From Streptomyces sp. NBC_00433 (GTDB lineage Bacteria; Actinomycetota; Actinomycetes; Streptomycetales; Streptomycetaceae): 64,000 bases of DNA. The position numbers and the translations under genes were made by a program. Of this stretch, positions 30,493-39,284 are shown piece after piece. The number at the start of each line of letters is the position of its first letter. The first letter of the stretch is position 1. The notes below the pieces were generated by a model. It saw nothing but the letters and a program-made list of their open reading frames with translations, did no database searches and was not told the origin of the DNA. The DNA lies in assembly GCA_036015235.1 (NCBI GenBank), contig CP107926.1, positions 7,293,501 through 7,357,500 on the forward strand, written 5' to 3'.

Positions 30493-31044
30493 TCAGTCCG
30501 GCTGCACCCGCAGCCACTCCGGCGCCACGGGACCGGTCAGCCACACCCCGTTCGCGCTGACCCGGAAGACCTGGCCGCCGGCGGCCAGCCCCGCCGCGTC
30601 CACCGCGAGCACCACAGGACGGCCGTGCCGCTGCCCGACGCGTACGGCCGTTTCGCGGTCCGCCGACAGGTGCACGTCCTGCCGCGCCATCGGCAGCAGC
30701 CCGTCCCGCAGGATCAGCGGCAGCGTCTTGGTCGCCGTCCCGTGGAAGAGCACGTCGGGCGGTGCCGCGGCCGCGAGCCCGAGATCCACCTCGACCGTGT
30801 GCCCCTGGCTGGCCCTGATCCGCCGGCCGTCGTCCGAGAAGGCGAACCGCCGCTTGTTGTTGGTGGCCACGACATGGTCGAGCTCCGCCCTGGACAGCCG
30901 CCGGCCGTGGGCGGCACACGCGGCGAGCAACTCGTCCACGCCCGCCCAGCCGGCCTCGTCCAGCGCGACGCCTATCCTGCCCGGGTCGTGCCGCAGCACC
31001 AGCGACAGGAACTTCGACGCCTTCACCGTCCGCTTCTCGTCCAT
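30493..31044 (-). CDS. kptA: RNA 2'-phosphotransferase KptA/Tpt1
   Basis: The 183-residue protein belongs to the Tpt1 family, which moves an internal RNA 2'-phosphate to NAD+, yielding ADP-ribose 1'',2''-cyclic phosphate. The N-terminal winged helix starts with SKFLSLVLRHDP and contains VVATNNKRRFAFSDDGRRIRASQGH; the ADP-ribosyltransferase-like half contains LFHGTATKTLPLILRDGL and VHLSADRETAVRVG. Bacteria lack the tRNA splicing that makes the classical substrate, so its role is unclear. It starts 22 bp after tldE and is probably cotranscribed. Confidence 0.92.
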   Translation of the reverse strand: MDEKRTVKASKFLSLVLRHDPGRIGVALDEAGWAGVDELLAACAAHGRRLSRAELDHVVATNNKRRFAFSDDGRRIRASQGHTVEVDLGLAAAAPPDVLFHGTATKTLPLILRDGLLPMARQDVHLSADRETAVRVGQRHGRPVVLAVDAAGLAAGGQVFRVSANGVWLTGPVAPEWLRVQPD

Positions 31045-31066
31045 CCCCCGGTCCCCCCGATCCCCC

Positions 31067-32461
31067 TCAGACGCCCTGGCTGACCGAACTCATGTTGAAG
31101 TCCGGCACCCGCAGCGCGGGCGCCGAGGCCCGCGTGAACCAGTCGCTCCACTCGCGCGGCAGCGTCCGCTCGCTGCGGCCCGCCTCGACCGCCCGGCCCA
31201 GCAGGGCGACCGGCGACTCGTTGAAGCGGAAGTTGTTCACCACCCCGGTGACCTCGCCGCCCTCGACCAGGTAGACACCGTCCCTGGTCAGGCCGGTCAG
31301 CAGCAGCGTCGCCGGGTCGACCTCGCGGATGTACCACAGGCAGGTCAGCAGCAGGCCCCGCTCGGTGCCCGCGACCATCTCGGCCAGCGACTGCTTGCCG
31401 CCGCCCTCCAGGATCAGGTTGTCGGCGGCCGGCGCCATCGGCAGCCCGGTCAGCGAGGCGCTGTGCCTGGTGGTCGGCAGATGGCGCAGGGTGCCGTCCC
31501 GCATCCAGTCCACCGGGCCGACCGGCAGCCCGTTGTCGAAGACCGAGGACTCGTCGCCGGACGCGTGCGCCACCACGAAGGGCGCCGCCTCCAGGCCCGG
31601 CTCGCCCGGGTCGCTGCGCAGCGTCAGCGGCAGCGTGGAGAGCTGCTCGCCCACCCGCGTGCCGCCGCCCGCCTTGCTGAAGACCGTACGGCCCTCGGCG
31701 GCGTCCCGGGCGCCCGACGACCACAGCTGGTAGATCATCAGGTCCGCGACCGCCGACGGCGGCAGCAGCGTCTCGTACCGCCCGGCCGGCAGCTCGACCT
31801 TCCGCTCGGCCCAGGCAAGGCGCTGCGCCAGCTCGGCGTCCAGCGCCCGCGGGTCCACGTCGGTGAAGTCCCTGGTGGCCGCGCCCGCCCACGCGGACCG
31901 CGTACGGTCGGGGGACTTCGCGTTGACCTCAAGGGTGCCGGTCGGCTGGTCGTGCCGCAGCCGCAGCCCCGCCGACGTCCCCAGATACGTCGAGGTCACC
32001 GAGTGGAAGGCGAAGCCGTACAGCTGCCGCCCGCCGGCCTTCGCGGTGGCGAAGGCCTCGCCCAGCGCGGGCGCGAAGGCCGCGAAGACCCCGGAGGCGG
32101 TCTCGGCCGGCGCATCCGTGAAGTCCGCGGACTGCGGCACCCCGGTCACCAGCGGCTGCGCGTCCTCGGCCGGCCCGGCCTCCCGGGCCGCCGCCTCGGC
32201 CGCCCGCACCAGCGGCTCCAGCTCGTCCGCGGTCACCGCGGACCGCGACACGACGCCGGAGGCGGCGCCCTGCCCGCCGTCCACGGTCGCGATCACCGTG
32301 AGGGTCCGCCCGCGGGTGACGCCGTTGGTGGTCAGCGCGTTGCCGGCCCAGCGCAGGTTCGCGCTGGACTCCTCGTCGGCGATGACCACGCAGCCGTCCG
32401 CCGTCGACAGCTCCAGAGCCCGCTCGACAATCTCGTGCGGCTTCGTCGTCGCGATGCTCAT
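31067..32461 (-). CDS. tldE: TldE/PmbA family subunit
   Basis: The 464-residue protein is the non-catalytic partner of TldD. The TldD/E hetero-oligomer degrades or matures ribosomally made peptides. It has the PmbA N-terminal domain (LELSTADGCVVIADEESSANLRWAGN) and C-terminal PmbA/TldD segments, but no HExxxH motif. The ATG has AGGAGG upstream. It overlaps by four bases (ATGA) a 37-codon ORF whose end is a TldD-like tail. TldE is usually encoded directly after TldD; here 2.66 kb separates them (see finding). Confidence 0.93.
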   Translation of the reverse strand: MSIATTKPHEIVERALELSTADGCVVIADEESSANLRWAGNALTTNGVTRGRTLTVIATVDGGQGAASGVVSRSAVTADELEPLVRAAEAAAREAGPAEDAQPLVTGVPQSADFTDAPAETASGVFAAFAPALGEAFATAKAGGRQLYGFAFHSVTSTYLGTSAGLRLRHDQPTGTLEVNAKSPDRTRSAWAGAATRDFTDVDPRALDAELAQRLAWAERKVELPAGRYETLLPPSAVADLMIYQLWSSGARDAAEGRTVFSKAGGGTRVGEQLSTLPLTLRSDPGEPGLEAAPFVVAHASGDESSVFDNGLPVGPVDWMRDGTLRHLPTTRHSASLTGLPMAPAADNLILEGGGKQSLAEMVAGTERGLLLTCLWYIREVDPATLLLTGLTRDGVYLVEGGEVTGVVNNFRFNESPVALLGRAVEAGRSERTLPREWSDWFTRASAPALRVPDFNMSSVSQGV

Positions 32462-32571
32462 CGCCCGGCCTCCTGGCTGGTGTTGCGGATGTCGGCGCCC
32501 CGGAAGTTCGTCGCAGGGTCGGGGGGCATACCGCTCTGATCGGCGTCTGTGCAGGTCAGGGTGTTCTTCAC
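32458..32571 (-). CDS. Chimeric leader peptide with TldD-like C-terminus
   Basis: A 37-codon ORF starts at GTG with GAGGG six bases upstream and ends in the ATGA that starts tldE. Its last 16 residues, NFRGADIRNTSQEAGR, match the C-terminus of the full TldD at 35,118 (LFRGVNILNTASESGRG) at FRG, I, NT, E and GR. The first about 20 residues are unrelated. The simplest reading is that the native tldD tail was cut off by an insertion and fused to element-derived DNA carrying its own start. It may now couple translation to tldE. Confidence 0.6.
   Translation of the reverse strand: MKNTLTCTDADQSGMPPDPATNFRGADIRNTSQEAGR
32479..32510. repeat. Left flanking repeat (att-like) of inserted segment
   Basis: This 32-bp stretch matches 35,142-35,173 at 26 positions, with a perfect 10-bp core CGCCCCGGAA at 32,496-32,505. 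Both copies encode the end of a TldD C-terminus on the minus strand. It is read here as one junction of a site-specific integration. Confidence 0.6.
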
Positions 32572-32909
32572 GGTGTGCCCTCAATCCCTGTTCATACGGG
32601 TTGAAACCGGACTGTACGGGGTCTGGCGTCGACCTGGTGTCAACCTCCGGGGCTGTCCGCGTGGTGCGTGCGGCGGCCCCTGGGGGTCTGTGGATCAGTG
32701 CAGAGACTACCCACGGGCTGTACGGCAGGGGGCGACAATTTTCCTTGATCAGAAAGATGCCCCGTCGAGGAGTCTGCCTCCGTCCTCGGTGAACTCGCGG
32801 AGGCGCACGAGGGGGCCGGTTCTCGGCGCCGACCGCTCGCGGGTGATCGCCGAGACGGACTCCCGGGCGAGGTGCGGAAGTTCAGCGGCGGCACGCAGTC
32901 TGTGGCGTG

Positions 32910-32938
32910 TTGACAGGTGCATGGCGGTCGGTGATTCT
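32910..32938 (+). promoter_or_regulatory. Promoter of G1 peptidase gene
   Basis: TTGACA at 32,910-32,915 and GATTCT at 32,933-32,938 are separated by 17 bp. The -35 is a perfect housekeeping consensus and the -10 is a weaker match. They lie about 78 bp before the peptidase start codon, which has its own AAGGAG site. Confidence 0.55.
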
Positions 32939-33015
32939 GAACTGCCGCCCCAAGTTCCCCACACGGCCCAGGGGTCGGCGCATCGAGCATTCTGATCCCC
33001 CACGAAGGAGCCAGC

Positions 33016-33732
33016 ATGCGCAGATTCCTGACCCGCGTCGCCCCCGTCGCGGTAGCGGTGGCCGCCCTTGCCGCTCCCGCCGTACCGGCCGGCGCGGCGG
33101 CCGCACCAGGACTGTCCTTCCGCCCTCTGCACTACAACATCAACGGCTACAACTGGGGCGGCTATGCCGCCACAGGCAGCGGCTTCACCTCGGTCTCGGC
33201 TGCCTGGACCGAAGCGAACGCCACCTGCAGGTCCACCGACGACCTCTACGCTCCCTGGGTCGGCATCGACGGGTACGGCTCGTCCACCGTGGAGCAGACC
33301 GGGGTGGCGACCGACTGCTCCAGCGGCAGTCCCGTGCACCAGGCCTGGTACGAGATGTACCCGGCGAACCCGGTCTACTTGAGCCGCAGTTCGTACCCGG
33401 TCTCGGCCGGCGACCACATATCCGCCTCGGTGACCTACGCCGGCAGCAGCAAGTACACCCTGAAGCTGACCGACTCCTCGCGTGGCTGGACCTACACCAC
33501 GACCAAGTCCCTCTCCTCCCAACGGACCAGCGCCGAAGTCATCATCGAGTCGCCGACCGGGGCCTACCCGAACTTCGGCACCCTCAACTTCACCTCGGCC
33601 ACCGTCAACGGAAGCTCCCTCGGATCCTTCGGCCCGGTCGCGCTCGACCCGTCGAACGGCGCCTACGAGGCCCGGACCAGCGCGCTCGGCTCCGGCGGTA
33701 CCAGCTTCAGCGAAACGTACCTGCGGGAGTAG
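33016..33732 (+). CDS. Secreted glutamic endopeptidase, peptidase family G1 (eqolisin)
   Basis: The 238-residue preprotein has a signal peptide (RRFLTR charge, then AVAVAALAAPAVPAGAAA) with cleavage near residues 27-30. The mature part is a beta-sandwich of family G1: NWGGYAATGSGFTSVSAAW, APWVGIDGYG, then EQTG with the catalytic Gln94, and SAEVIIESP with the catalytic Glu178. The 84-residue spacing of the pair matches scytalidoglutamic peptidase (Gln53, Glu136). It is an acid-active extracellular protease. AAGGAG is 6 nt upstream of the ATG. It lies inside the segment that separates tldD and tldE. Confidence 0.88.
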   Translation: MRRFLTRVAPVAVAVAALAAPAVPAGAAAAPGLSFRPLHYNINGYNWGGYAATGSGFTSVSAAWTEANATCRSTDDLYAPWVGIDGYGSSTVEQTGVATDCSSGSPVHQAWYEMYPANPVYLSRSSYPVSAGDHISASVTYAGSSKYTLKLTDSSRGWTYTTTKSLSSQRTSAEVIIESPTGAYPNFGTLNFTSATVNGSSLGSFGPVALDPSNGAYEARTSALGSGGTSFSETYLRE

Positions 33733-33740
33733 CCGCATCG

Positions 33741-33768
33741 GCGCTGGGGCGCTCACCCGCCCCAGCGC
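33741..33768 (+). terminator. Terminator hairpin after G1 peptidase
   Basis: GCGCTGGGGCG and CGCCCCAGCGC form a perfect 11-bp stem with a 6-base loop (CTCACC), 8 bp past the peptidase stop. No T tract follows, as is common in high-GC actinomycetes. Confidence 0.75.
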
Positions 33769-34050
33769 ACGCGGTCTCCACGCGGCCTCGGGCCACGCCC
33801 GCCCGCCGCCCCCTCTGTGCGCTCATCCGCGACCGGCGCTTCTACGCGGTCACGCCAGCGCTTGTCCCAGCGTCGCTCTGATGGTGTTTTTGAGCGGCCA
33901 CGCGAACAGTGTCGAGCTTCGCCCGCTGGGATCTCGCTCTCTGACTTCCTTCCCGGCCCGCTGATAAACGTCGCCCCCGACGGGCCGCGGTCCACCGGGC
34001 TCAGACCCCAGGCGACCGGCCCAGCCACGGCCTGCCTCGTCCGAGCCTGG
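33769..34050. other. Non-coding stretch between peptidase and GntR genes
   Basis: I see no supported gene in these 282 bp. Minus-strand reading frames continue for some distance but show no recognisable domain and no start site, and might be debris of an element gene. There is no tRNA or clear att site. Confidence 0.35.
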
Positions 34051-34830
34051 TCAGGTGCCGACAGTGCGGAGTTCGCGGGTGGGCTCCGGCGGGACGCGGT
34101 ACGCGAGTTGGGCTCGGTCGGCGCTCGTGCGGAGGACTTCGAGGATGAGCGGGCGGTCCTGGGTGCCGTGGGTGACGCGGCTGGTCTCCAGGAGCGGGGT
34201 TCCGTCCTGGAGGTGGAGTGCGGCGCGCTCGTCCGGGTGCGGCATCCGGGCGCGGACGGTTTCCGACCACCAGAGGGTGTGGCCGGCATCGGACAGCAAG
34301 GCGTAGATCCGCGTGGGCTCGGTGCCCGGGTGATCCGCCAGGTCCGTTCCCTCGGCGGTGGCGAACGGGATGAGTGTCTGGTGCAGGACGCGGGTGGCCG
34401 TGTCGGCGTCTGTGAGCAAGCGGTCGACGCCGAGCAGGGCTTCGTCCTCTCGCAGGTCCAGCAGGCGCCCGGTGACCGCGGTCGTCCTGGTCCGGTGGAT
34501 GTGGGGCATTTCCACTTCCTGCCAGTCGGTGGCACCGCCGGTGGTGAAGTCTCCGCCGCCGCTGAGGCCGATCGACCGATCGAGCGTCAGAACGGGGGAC
34601 GCCATCCCTCGGACGAAGCTGCCCTTGCCGTGGATGACCTCAAGGAGTCCTTCGGAGCGAAGGGCCGCGACGGCGTTGCGGACGGTGGGGCGTGAGACCT
34701 GGTAGCGCGCGATGAGCTGGGCTTCGGAGGGGAGCGGGGCTCCGGGCGGGTACTCGCCGGACGCGATGGCGTCGCGGATGGCGGCGGCCACCTGGCGGTA
34801 GAGCGCCCCCGGGCGCTCGATCTCTGACAT
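34051..34830 (-). CDS. GntR-family transcriptional regulator, HutC/UTRA type
   Basis: The 259-residue repressor has an N-terminal winged helix (about 8-75): LYRQVAAAIRDAIASGEYPP, then LPSEAQLIARYQVSRPTVRNAVAALRSEGLL. The UTRA ligand-binding domain follows, ending with ILEVLRTSADRAQLAYRVPP. HutC-type GntR proteins (KorSA-like) commonly control transfer functions on Streptomyces integrative elements and plasmids. It is divergent from a small ORF, and a perfect 17-bp-arm palindrome lies between them, the likely operator for both. The ligand is unknown. Confidence 0.9.
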   Translation of the reverse strand: MSEIERPGALYRQVAAAIRDAIASGEYPPGAPLPSEAQLIARYQVSRPTVRNAVAALRSEGLLEVIHGKGSFVRGMASPVLTLDRSIGLSGGGDFTTGGATDWQEVEMPHIHRTRTTAVTGRLLDLREDEALLGVDRLLTDADTATRVLHQTLIPFATAEGTDLADHPGTEPTRIYALLSDAGHTLWWSETVRARMPHPDERAALHLQDGTPLLETSRVTHGTQDRPLILEVLRTSADRAQLAYRVPPEPTRELRTVGT

Positions 34831-34860
34831 ACCGCTCTCCTTGTTCGGGTGGTGCGTAAA

Positions 34861-34902
34861 TTAGGCTGACGTCACTCGTCATTATGAGTGACGTCAGCCT
34901 AA
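34861..34902. promoter_or_regulatory. Perfect 17-bp-arm palindrome, likely GntR operator
   Basis: TTAGGCTGACGTCACTC at 34,861-34,877 is exactly repeated in inverse at 34,886-34,902 around the 8-base centre GTCATTAT. Each arm also contains TGACGTCA, itself a palindrome, so a dimer-of-dimers could bind. The right arm begins at the last base of the ATG of the small downstream ORF. Binding would therefore block its transcription or translation, and also repress the GntR gene 31 bp to the left. Confidence 0.75.
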
Positions 34903-35045
34903 AGTCTGACACTGATGGCCCGGAGGGCCGAGCGCGCAAGCGGTCCAAGCGTGGGTCGGGCACCGGACCGCCCAAGGGCCCCATCGTCCCGCCCTCGCCG
35001 GCTCCGGCGGAGTGGGACACCGGGGACTGGGACGATGTGGCATAG
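34884..35045 (+). CDS. Small basic/acidic-tailed protein of the inserted element
   Basis: The 53-residue ORF starts with ATG inside the operator palindrome and has no ribosome binding site, so it would be leaderless or operator-controlled. The middle is strongly basic (GRARKRSKRGSG), followed by a Pro-rich stretch (GPPKGPIVPPSPAPA) and an acidic end EWDTGDWDDVA. I do not recognise the family. Its divergent placement against a HutC repressor resembles small regulated ORFs on actinomycete integrative elements. It ends 72 bp before tldD's stop on the other strand. Confidence 0.55.
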   Translation: MSDVSLKSDTDGPEGRARKRSKRGSGTGPPKGPIVPPSPAPAEWDTGDWDDVA

Positions 35046-35117
35046 GCGGTCCGGCTGTGATGGCGTCCAGACCTGGTGCGGGTTTCTGGCCGCTTACGGC
35101 CGTCGGCCGGATGGCCG

Positions 35118-36656
<1,539 letters not shown>

Positions 36657-36779
36657 GGCGAACTTCCCTTCGCGTCAGCGTGTCCGCAGTGAATCATGGC
36701 CTGCCCGGCGGCGGCTCCGCCACAGCATTGGGACGCGGGCGGGTTCCGCCGCAGGAGTGGGTCGATTCCCCTGGATGAC

Positions 36780-36811
36780 GACATGTCCGACGGGCAGGTG
36801 TCGGACATGTC
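36780..36811. promoter_or_regulatory. 12-bp-arm palindrome upstream of globin gene
   Basis: GACATGTCCGAC and GTCGGACATGTC form perfect arms around GGGCAGGT. The site is centred about 48 bp upstream of the -35 hexamer of the leaderless globin promoter, a position more typical of an activator than of a repressor overlapping the promoter. It lies between divergent tldD and the globin gene. The cognate regulator is unknown; it does not resemble the NsrR site I know. Confidence 0.6.
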
Positions 36812-36842
36812 AGGGGCCGCTCCTTCGCTCCGTGGACACAAC

Positions 36843-36871
36843 TTGTTCGATTCCTGGCCGCTGGCTAGAGT
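36843..36871 (+). promoter_or_regulatory. Promoter of leaderless globin gene
   Basis: TTGTTC (36,843-36,848) and TAGAGT (36,866-36,871) are 17 bp apart, and the ATG follows 8 bases after the -10. Transcription should start at or within two bases of the start codon, giving a leaderless mRNA. This supports the chosen start. Confidence 0.65.
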
Positions 36872-36879
36872 CGGCCGCC

Positions 36880-37293
36880 ATGACCGCAGACCTCTCGCTG
36901 ATCCGTAGCAGTTTCACGGTAGTTCAGCCGCACGGACCGCAGGTGACGGCGTACTTCTACGACCACCTGTTCGCCAACAACCCCGGTGTGCGCCCGCTGT
37001 TCGCCCCCCACATCGACGAGCAGCGCGACCGTCTGTGGGCCGCGCTCGGCGCCCTGGTCGCCAACCTCGAGAACACCGACACGCTGACCGACATGCTGCA
37101 GAACCTCGGCCGCCGGCACGTGGGTTACGGCGCGCTGCCCGAGCACTACCCGGCCGTGGGCGCCAGCCTGATAGCCACCCTGCGGCACTTCGCCGGTGAC
37201 GCCTGGACGCCCGCCGTCGAGGAGTCCTGGACGGCCGTCTACGGCGTGATCAGCGGCACCATGATCGCGGCCGGCGATGCGGCCGAGAACTGA
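36880..37293 (+). CDS. Single-domain bacterial globin
   Basis: The 137-residue heme protein is similar to the globin domain of flavohemoglobins (Vgb-like). The proximal heme ligand is His80 in LGRRHVGYG, and FYDHLFANNPGVRPLF forms the distal B/C-helix region. It probably binds O2 or NO. It is followed 90 bp downstream by a flavohemoglobin whose globin domain is homologous, so the pair may have arisen by duplication and may act together in NO detoxification, the small globin relying on a separate reductase. Confidence 0.9.
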   Translation: MTADLSLIRSSFTVVQPHGPQVTAYFYDHLFANNPGVRPLFAPHIDEQRDRLWAALGALVANLENTDTLTDMLQNLGRRHVGYGALPEHYPAVGASLIATLRHFAGDAWTPAVEESWTAVYGVISGTMIAAGDAAEN

Positions 37294-37383
37294 CGCACCA
37301 CGTCCGCGGCTCCTCGCACGGGGCCGCCGGCTGCTCCCAACTGTCCGGAGGTCACCCCTGATGTCAGCCAGCGGCGAGCGGTC

Positions 37384-38490
37384 GTGAGCGATTCCCAGGC
37401 GCTGAGAGACTCCTTCGCCCTGGTCGGCAAGTCCGGGGACGAAGTACCGCGCTACTTCTACTCCTACCTGTTCCTGATCGCGCCGCAGGTCCGGCCGATG
37501 TTCCCGGTCGCCATGGGGACGCAGCGCGACAGGCTGGTCGCGGCACTGGGCCGGATCGTCGCGGACGCGGACGACCCTGAGCGGCTCGTCCCCTACGTGC
37601 AGCAACTGGGCCGCGACCACCGCAAGTTCCAGGTGGTGGCGCAGCACTACGAGGCGGTCGGCCAGGCGCTGCTCGCCACGCTGGCCTACTTCCTGGGCGA
37701 TGCCTGGACCGCGGAACTCCAGCGCGGGTGGACCGAGGCGTACGGCCTGGTGGCCCGCACGATGTTCCAGGCGTCCGAGGCCGACAGCGCGGTGAACCCG
37801 GCCTGGTGGAATGCCGAAGTGGTGCGGCACGAGCCGCGCGGCTTCGACGTCGCGGTGCTGACGCTCCGCCTGGACCACCCGATGGCCTACGCCGCCGGGC
37901 AGTCCGTGATGGTGGAGACCCCGATGCTGCCGAGCACCTGGCGGTCCTTCACCCCGGCCAACGCGGTCCGCGCCGACGGGACGATCGAGCTGCACGTGCG
38001 CGCCGTCGACGGAGGGCTGGTCAGCCCTGCCCTGGTCTACCGGGTGCGGCAGGGCGACGTGCTGCGCGTCGGCGCCCCGGTCGGCGACCGGCTGGCACTG
38101 CGGCGGTCCATCGGCCGGGACCTGGTGATGGTCGCCGGGGGCACCGGCCTGGCACCGCTGCGCGCCCTGGTCGAGGAGATCGCCTGGCAGGGTCCGCCGC
38201 GCCGGGTGGAGCTGTTCTTCGCCGCGCGCGACACCCAGGGCCTCTACGACATGGCCGCACTGCGGCAACTGGAGCAGGCCCACTCGTGGCTCCGCGTCAC
38301 GCCGCTGGTCGGCGCGGACGCCGGCACCTTCGACAACCGCAGCCTGGCCGGCCCTGTCCTGCGCGCGGCCCTGGGGCGCGGAAGCTCGTACTACGTCTGC
38401 GGCTCGCCGGCGACGGTGTCCGCGACGGTGCGCGATCTCGCGACCGGAGGCATCCCCCAGGAACAGCTGCACTTCGAAGACGCCCGGTGA
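37384..38490 (+). CDS. Flavohemoglobin-like globin-reductase fusion
   Basis: The 368-residue protein has an N-terminal globin (about 1-135, proximal His79 in LGRDHRKFQ), then an FNR-like FAD domain with the flavin site TWRSFTPAN, and an NAD(P) domain with VAGGTGLAPLRAL and SYYVCGSPATV. It is shorter than E. coli Hmp (396 aa) but complete in domains. The likely activity is NO dioxygenase or denitrosylase using NAD(P)H. GTG start. It overlaps in function with the upstream globin and is followed after 10 bp by a DivIVA-like gene. Confidence 0.88.
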   Translation: MSDSQALRDSFALVGKSGDEVPRYFYSYLFLIAPQVRPMFPVAMGTQRDRLVAALGRIVADADDPERLVPYVQQLGRDHRKFQVVAQHYEAVGQALLATLAYFLGDAWTAELQRGWTEAYGLVARTMFQASEADSAVNPAWWNAEVVRHEPRGFDVAVLTLRLDHPMAYAAGQSVMVETPMLPSTWRSFTPANAVRADGTIELHVRAVDGGLVSPALVYRVRQGDVLRVGAPVGDRLALRRSIGRDLVMVAGGTGLAPLRALVEEIAWQGPPRRVELFFAARDTQGLYDMAALRQLEQAHSWLRVTPLVGADAGTFDNRSLAGPVLRAALGRGSSYYVCGSPATVSATVRDLATGGIPQEQLHFEDAR

Positions 38491-38500
38491 TCGGAGACAC

Positions 38501-39112
38501 GTGAACGAGAATCGCGCACACCGCCCCGAGGATCGCCGGGTGACGCCGGAGACACTGCGGTCGATGACCTTCCCCCGCGCCCCGCTGACCCGCCGCGGCT
38601 ACAGCGAGGAGGCCGTGCACGACGCGCTGCGCCACTGCGCGGCGACGCTGACCGTGCTGGCGGAGGAGAACGACCGGCTGCGGACGGACATGCAGCGCCA
38701 CCGGGACTGGATCCGGGCCAACAACATCGGCGACAACGGCAGCCCCACCGGGGTGCCGACCGTGGACGCGGTGCTCCAGCAGTCCCGCGCCCAGCAGTCG
38801 GCGGAGCAGACCGTCTTCGCGGCCCGCGAGCAGGCCCGCACGATGCTGCGGGCCGCCCGGGTGCAGGCGGAGGCGATCCTGCAGCAGATACGCGAGCAGG
38901 AGGGCCAGGGCGGCGAAGCCGACCAGGAGGAGACCGAGCGGCTCATCTCGTACCTGCGCCAGATCGCGCAGTCGCTGACGGTGACAGCGGACCAGTACGC
39001 CACGAAGCACGCCTCCGCCGCCGCCCCTCCCGCCCCCGACCCGGGCCCTTCCCCCTCCGCTCCCGATCCCTCGTCCCTGCCGGCCGACACGGGCACTCCG
39101 CACAGCGCCTGA
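38501..39112 (+). CDS. DivIVA-like coiled-coil protein
   Basis: The 203-residue protein begins with RSMTFPRAPLTRRGYSEEAVHDALRHC, resembling the DivIVA N-terminal membrane-binding module (FxxxxLxxxGYxxxxVDxFL). Long helical heptad-like stretches follow, with AEQTVFAAREQARTMLRAARVQAEAIL, and the tail (160-203) is Pro/Ala-rich. It lies 10 bp after the flavohemoglobin gene in the same direction. It may be a cell-pole or hyphal-tip scaffold; the link to globins is not understood. Confidence 0.78.
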   Translation: MNENRAHRPEDRRVTPETLRSMTFPRAPLTRRGYSEEAVHDALRHCAATLTVLAEENDRLRTDMQRHRDWIRANNIGDNGSPTGVPTVDAVLQQSRAQQSAEQTVFAAREQARTMLRAARVQAEAILQQIREQEGQGGEADQEETERLISYLRQIAQSLTVTADQYATKHASAAAPPAPDPGPSPSAPDPSSLPADTGTPHSA

Positions 39113-39199
39113 CCCGCACGGCCCCGCGGTCCGTACGGCCCGCGGTCCGCGCTGCGCTCCCGCTGTCCCGCGAACCAGCGGTAGCCCCACGGCTCTTGG

Positions 39200-39215
39200 C
39201 TTGGTCCAGACCAAT
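39200..39215. promoter_or_regulatory. DasR response element (dre) at LPMO promoter
   Basis: CTTGGTCCAGACCAAT closely matches the 16-bp DasR site (A/G-CTGGTCTAGACCA-G/T type). It overlaps a likely promoter: TTGGCT at 39,196-39,201 and TATGCT at 39,219-39,224, with a 17-bp spacer. N-acetylglucosamine catabolites relieve DasR repression of chitin-degradation genes, which fits an AA10 enzyme. Confidence 0.8.
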
Positions 39216-39284
39216 CTCTATGCTCGGAGTGCCGCCCTCTCTTGTCCGCAAGCATCACCGCACGCTCGACAAGGAGCCCCCCAC

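Noticed and set aside
32462..32584. Longer N-terminus for TldE
   Set aside because: The added residues are in a different frame from the TldD-like tail, have no ribosome binding site, and the ATG at 32,461 has AGGAGG.
32749..32922. 57-codon minus-strand ORF inside the inserted segment
   Set aside because: No ribosome binding site or recognisable domain; it overlaps the peptidase promoter.
35046..35117. tRNA or tRNA fragment as an integration site
   Set aside because: No cloverleaf or TPsiC-like sequence is visible; the duplication involves the tldD coding end instead.
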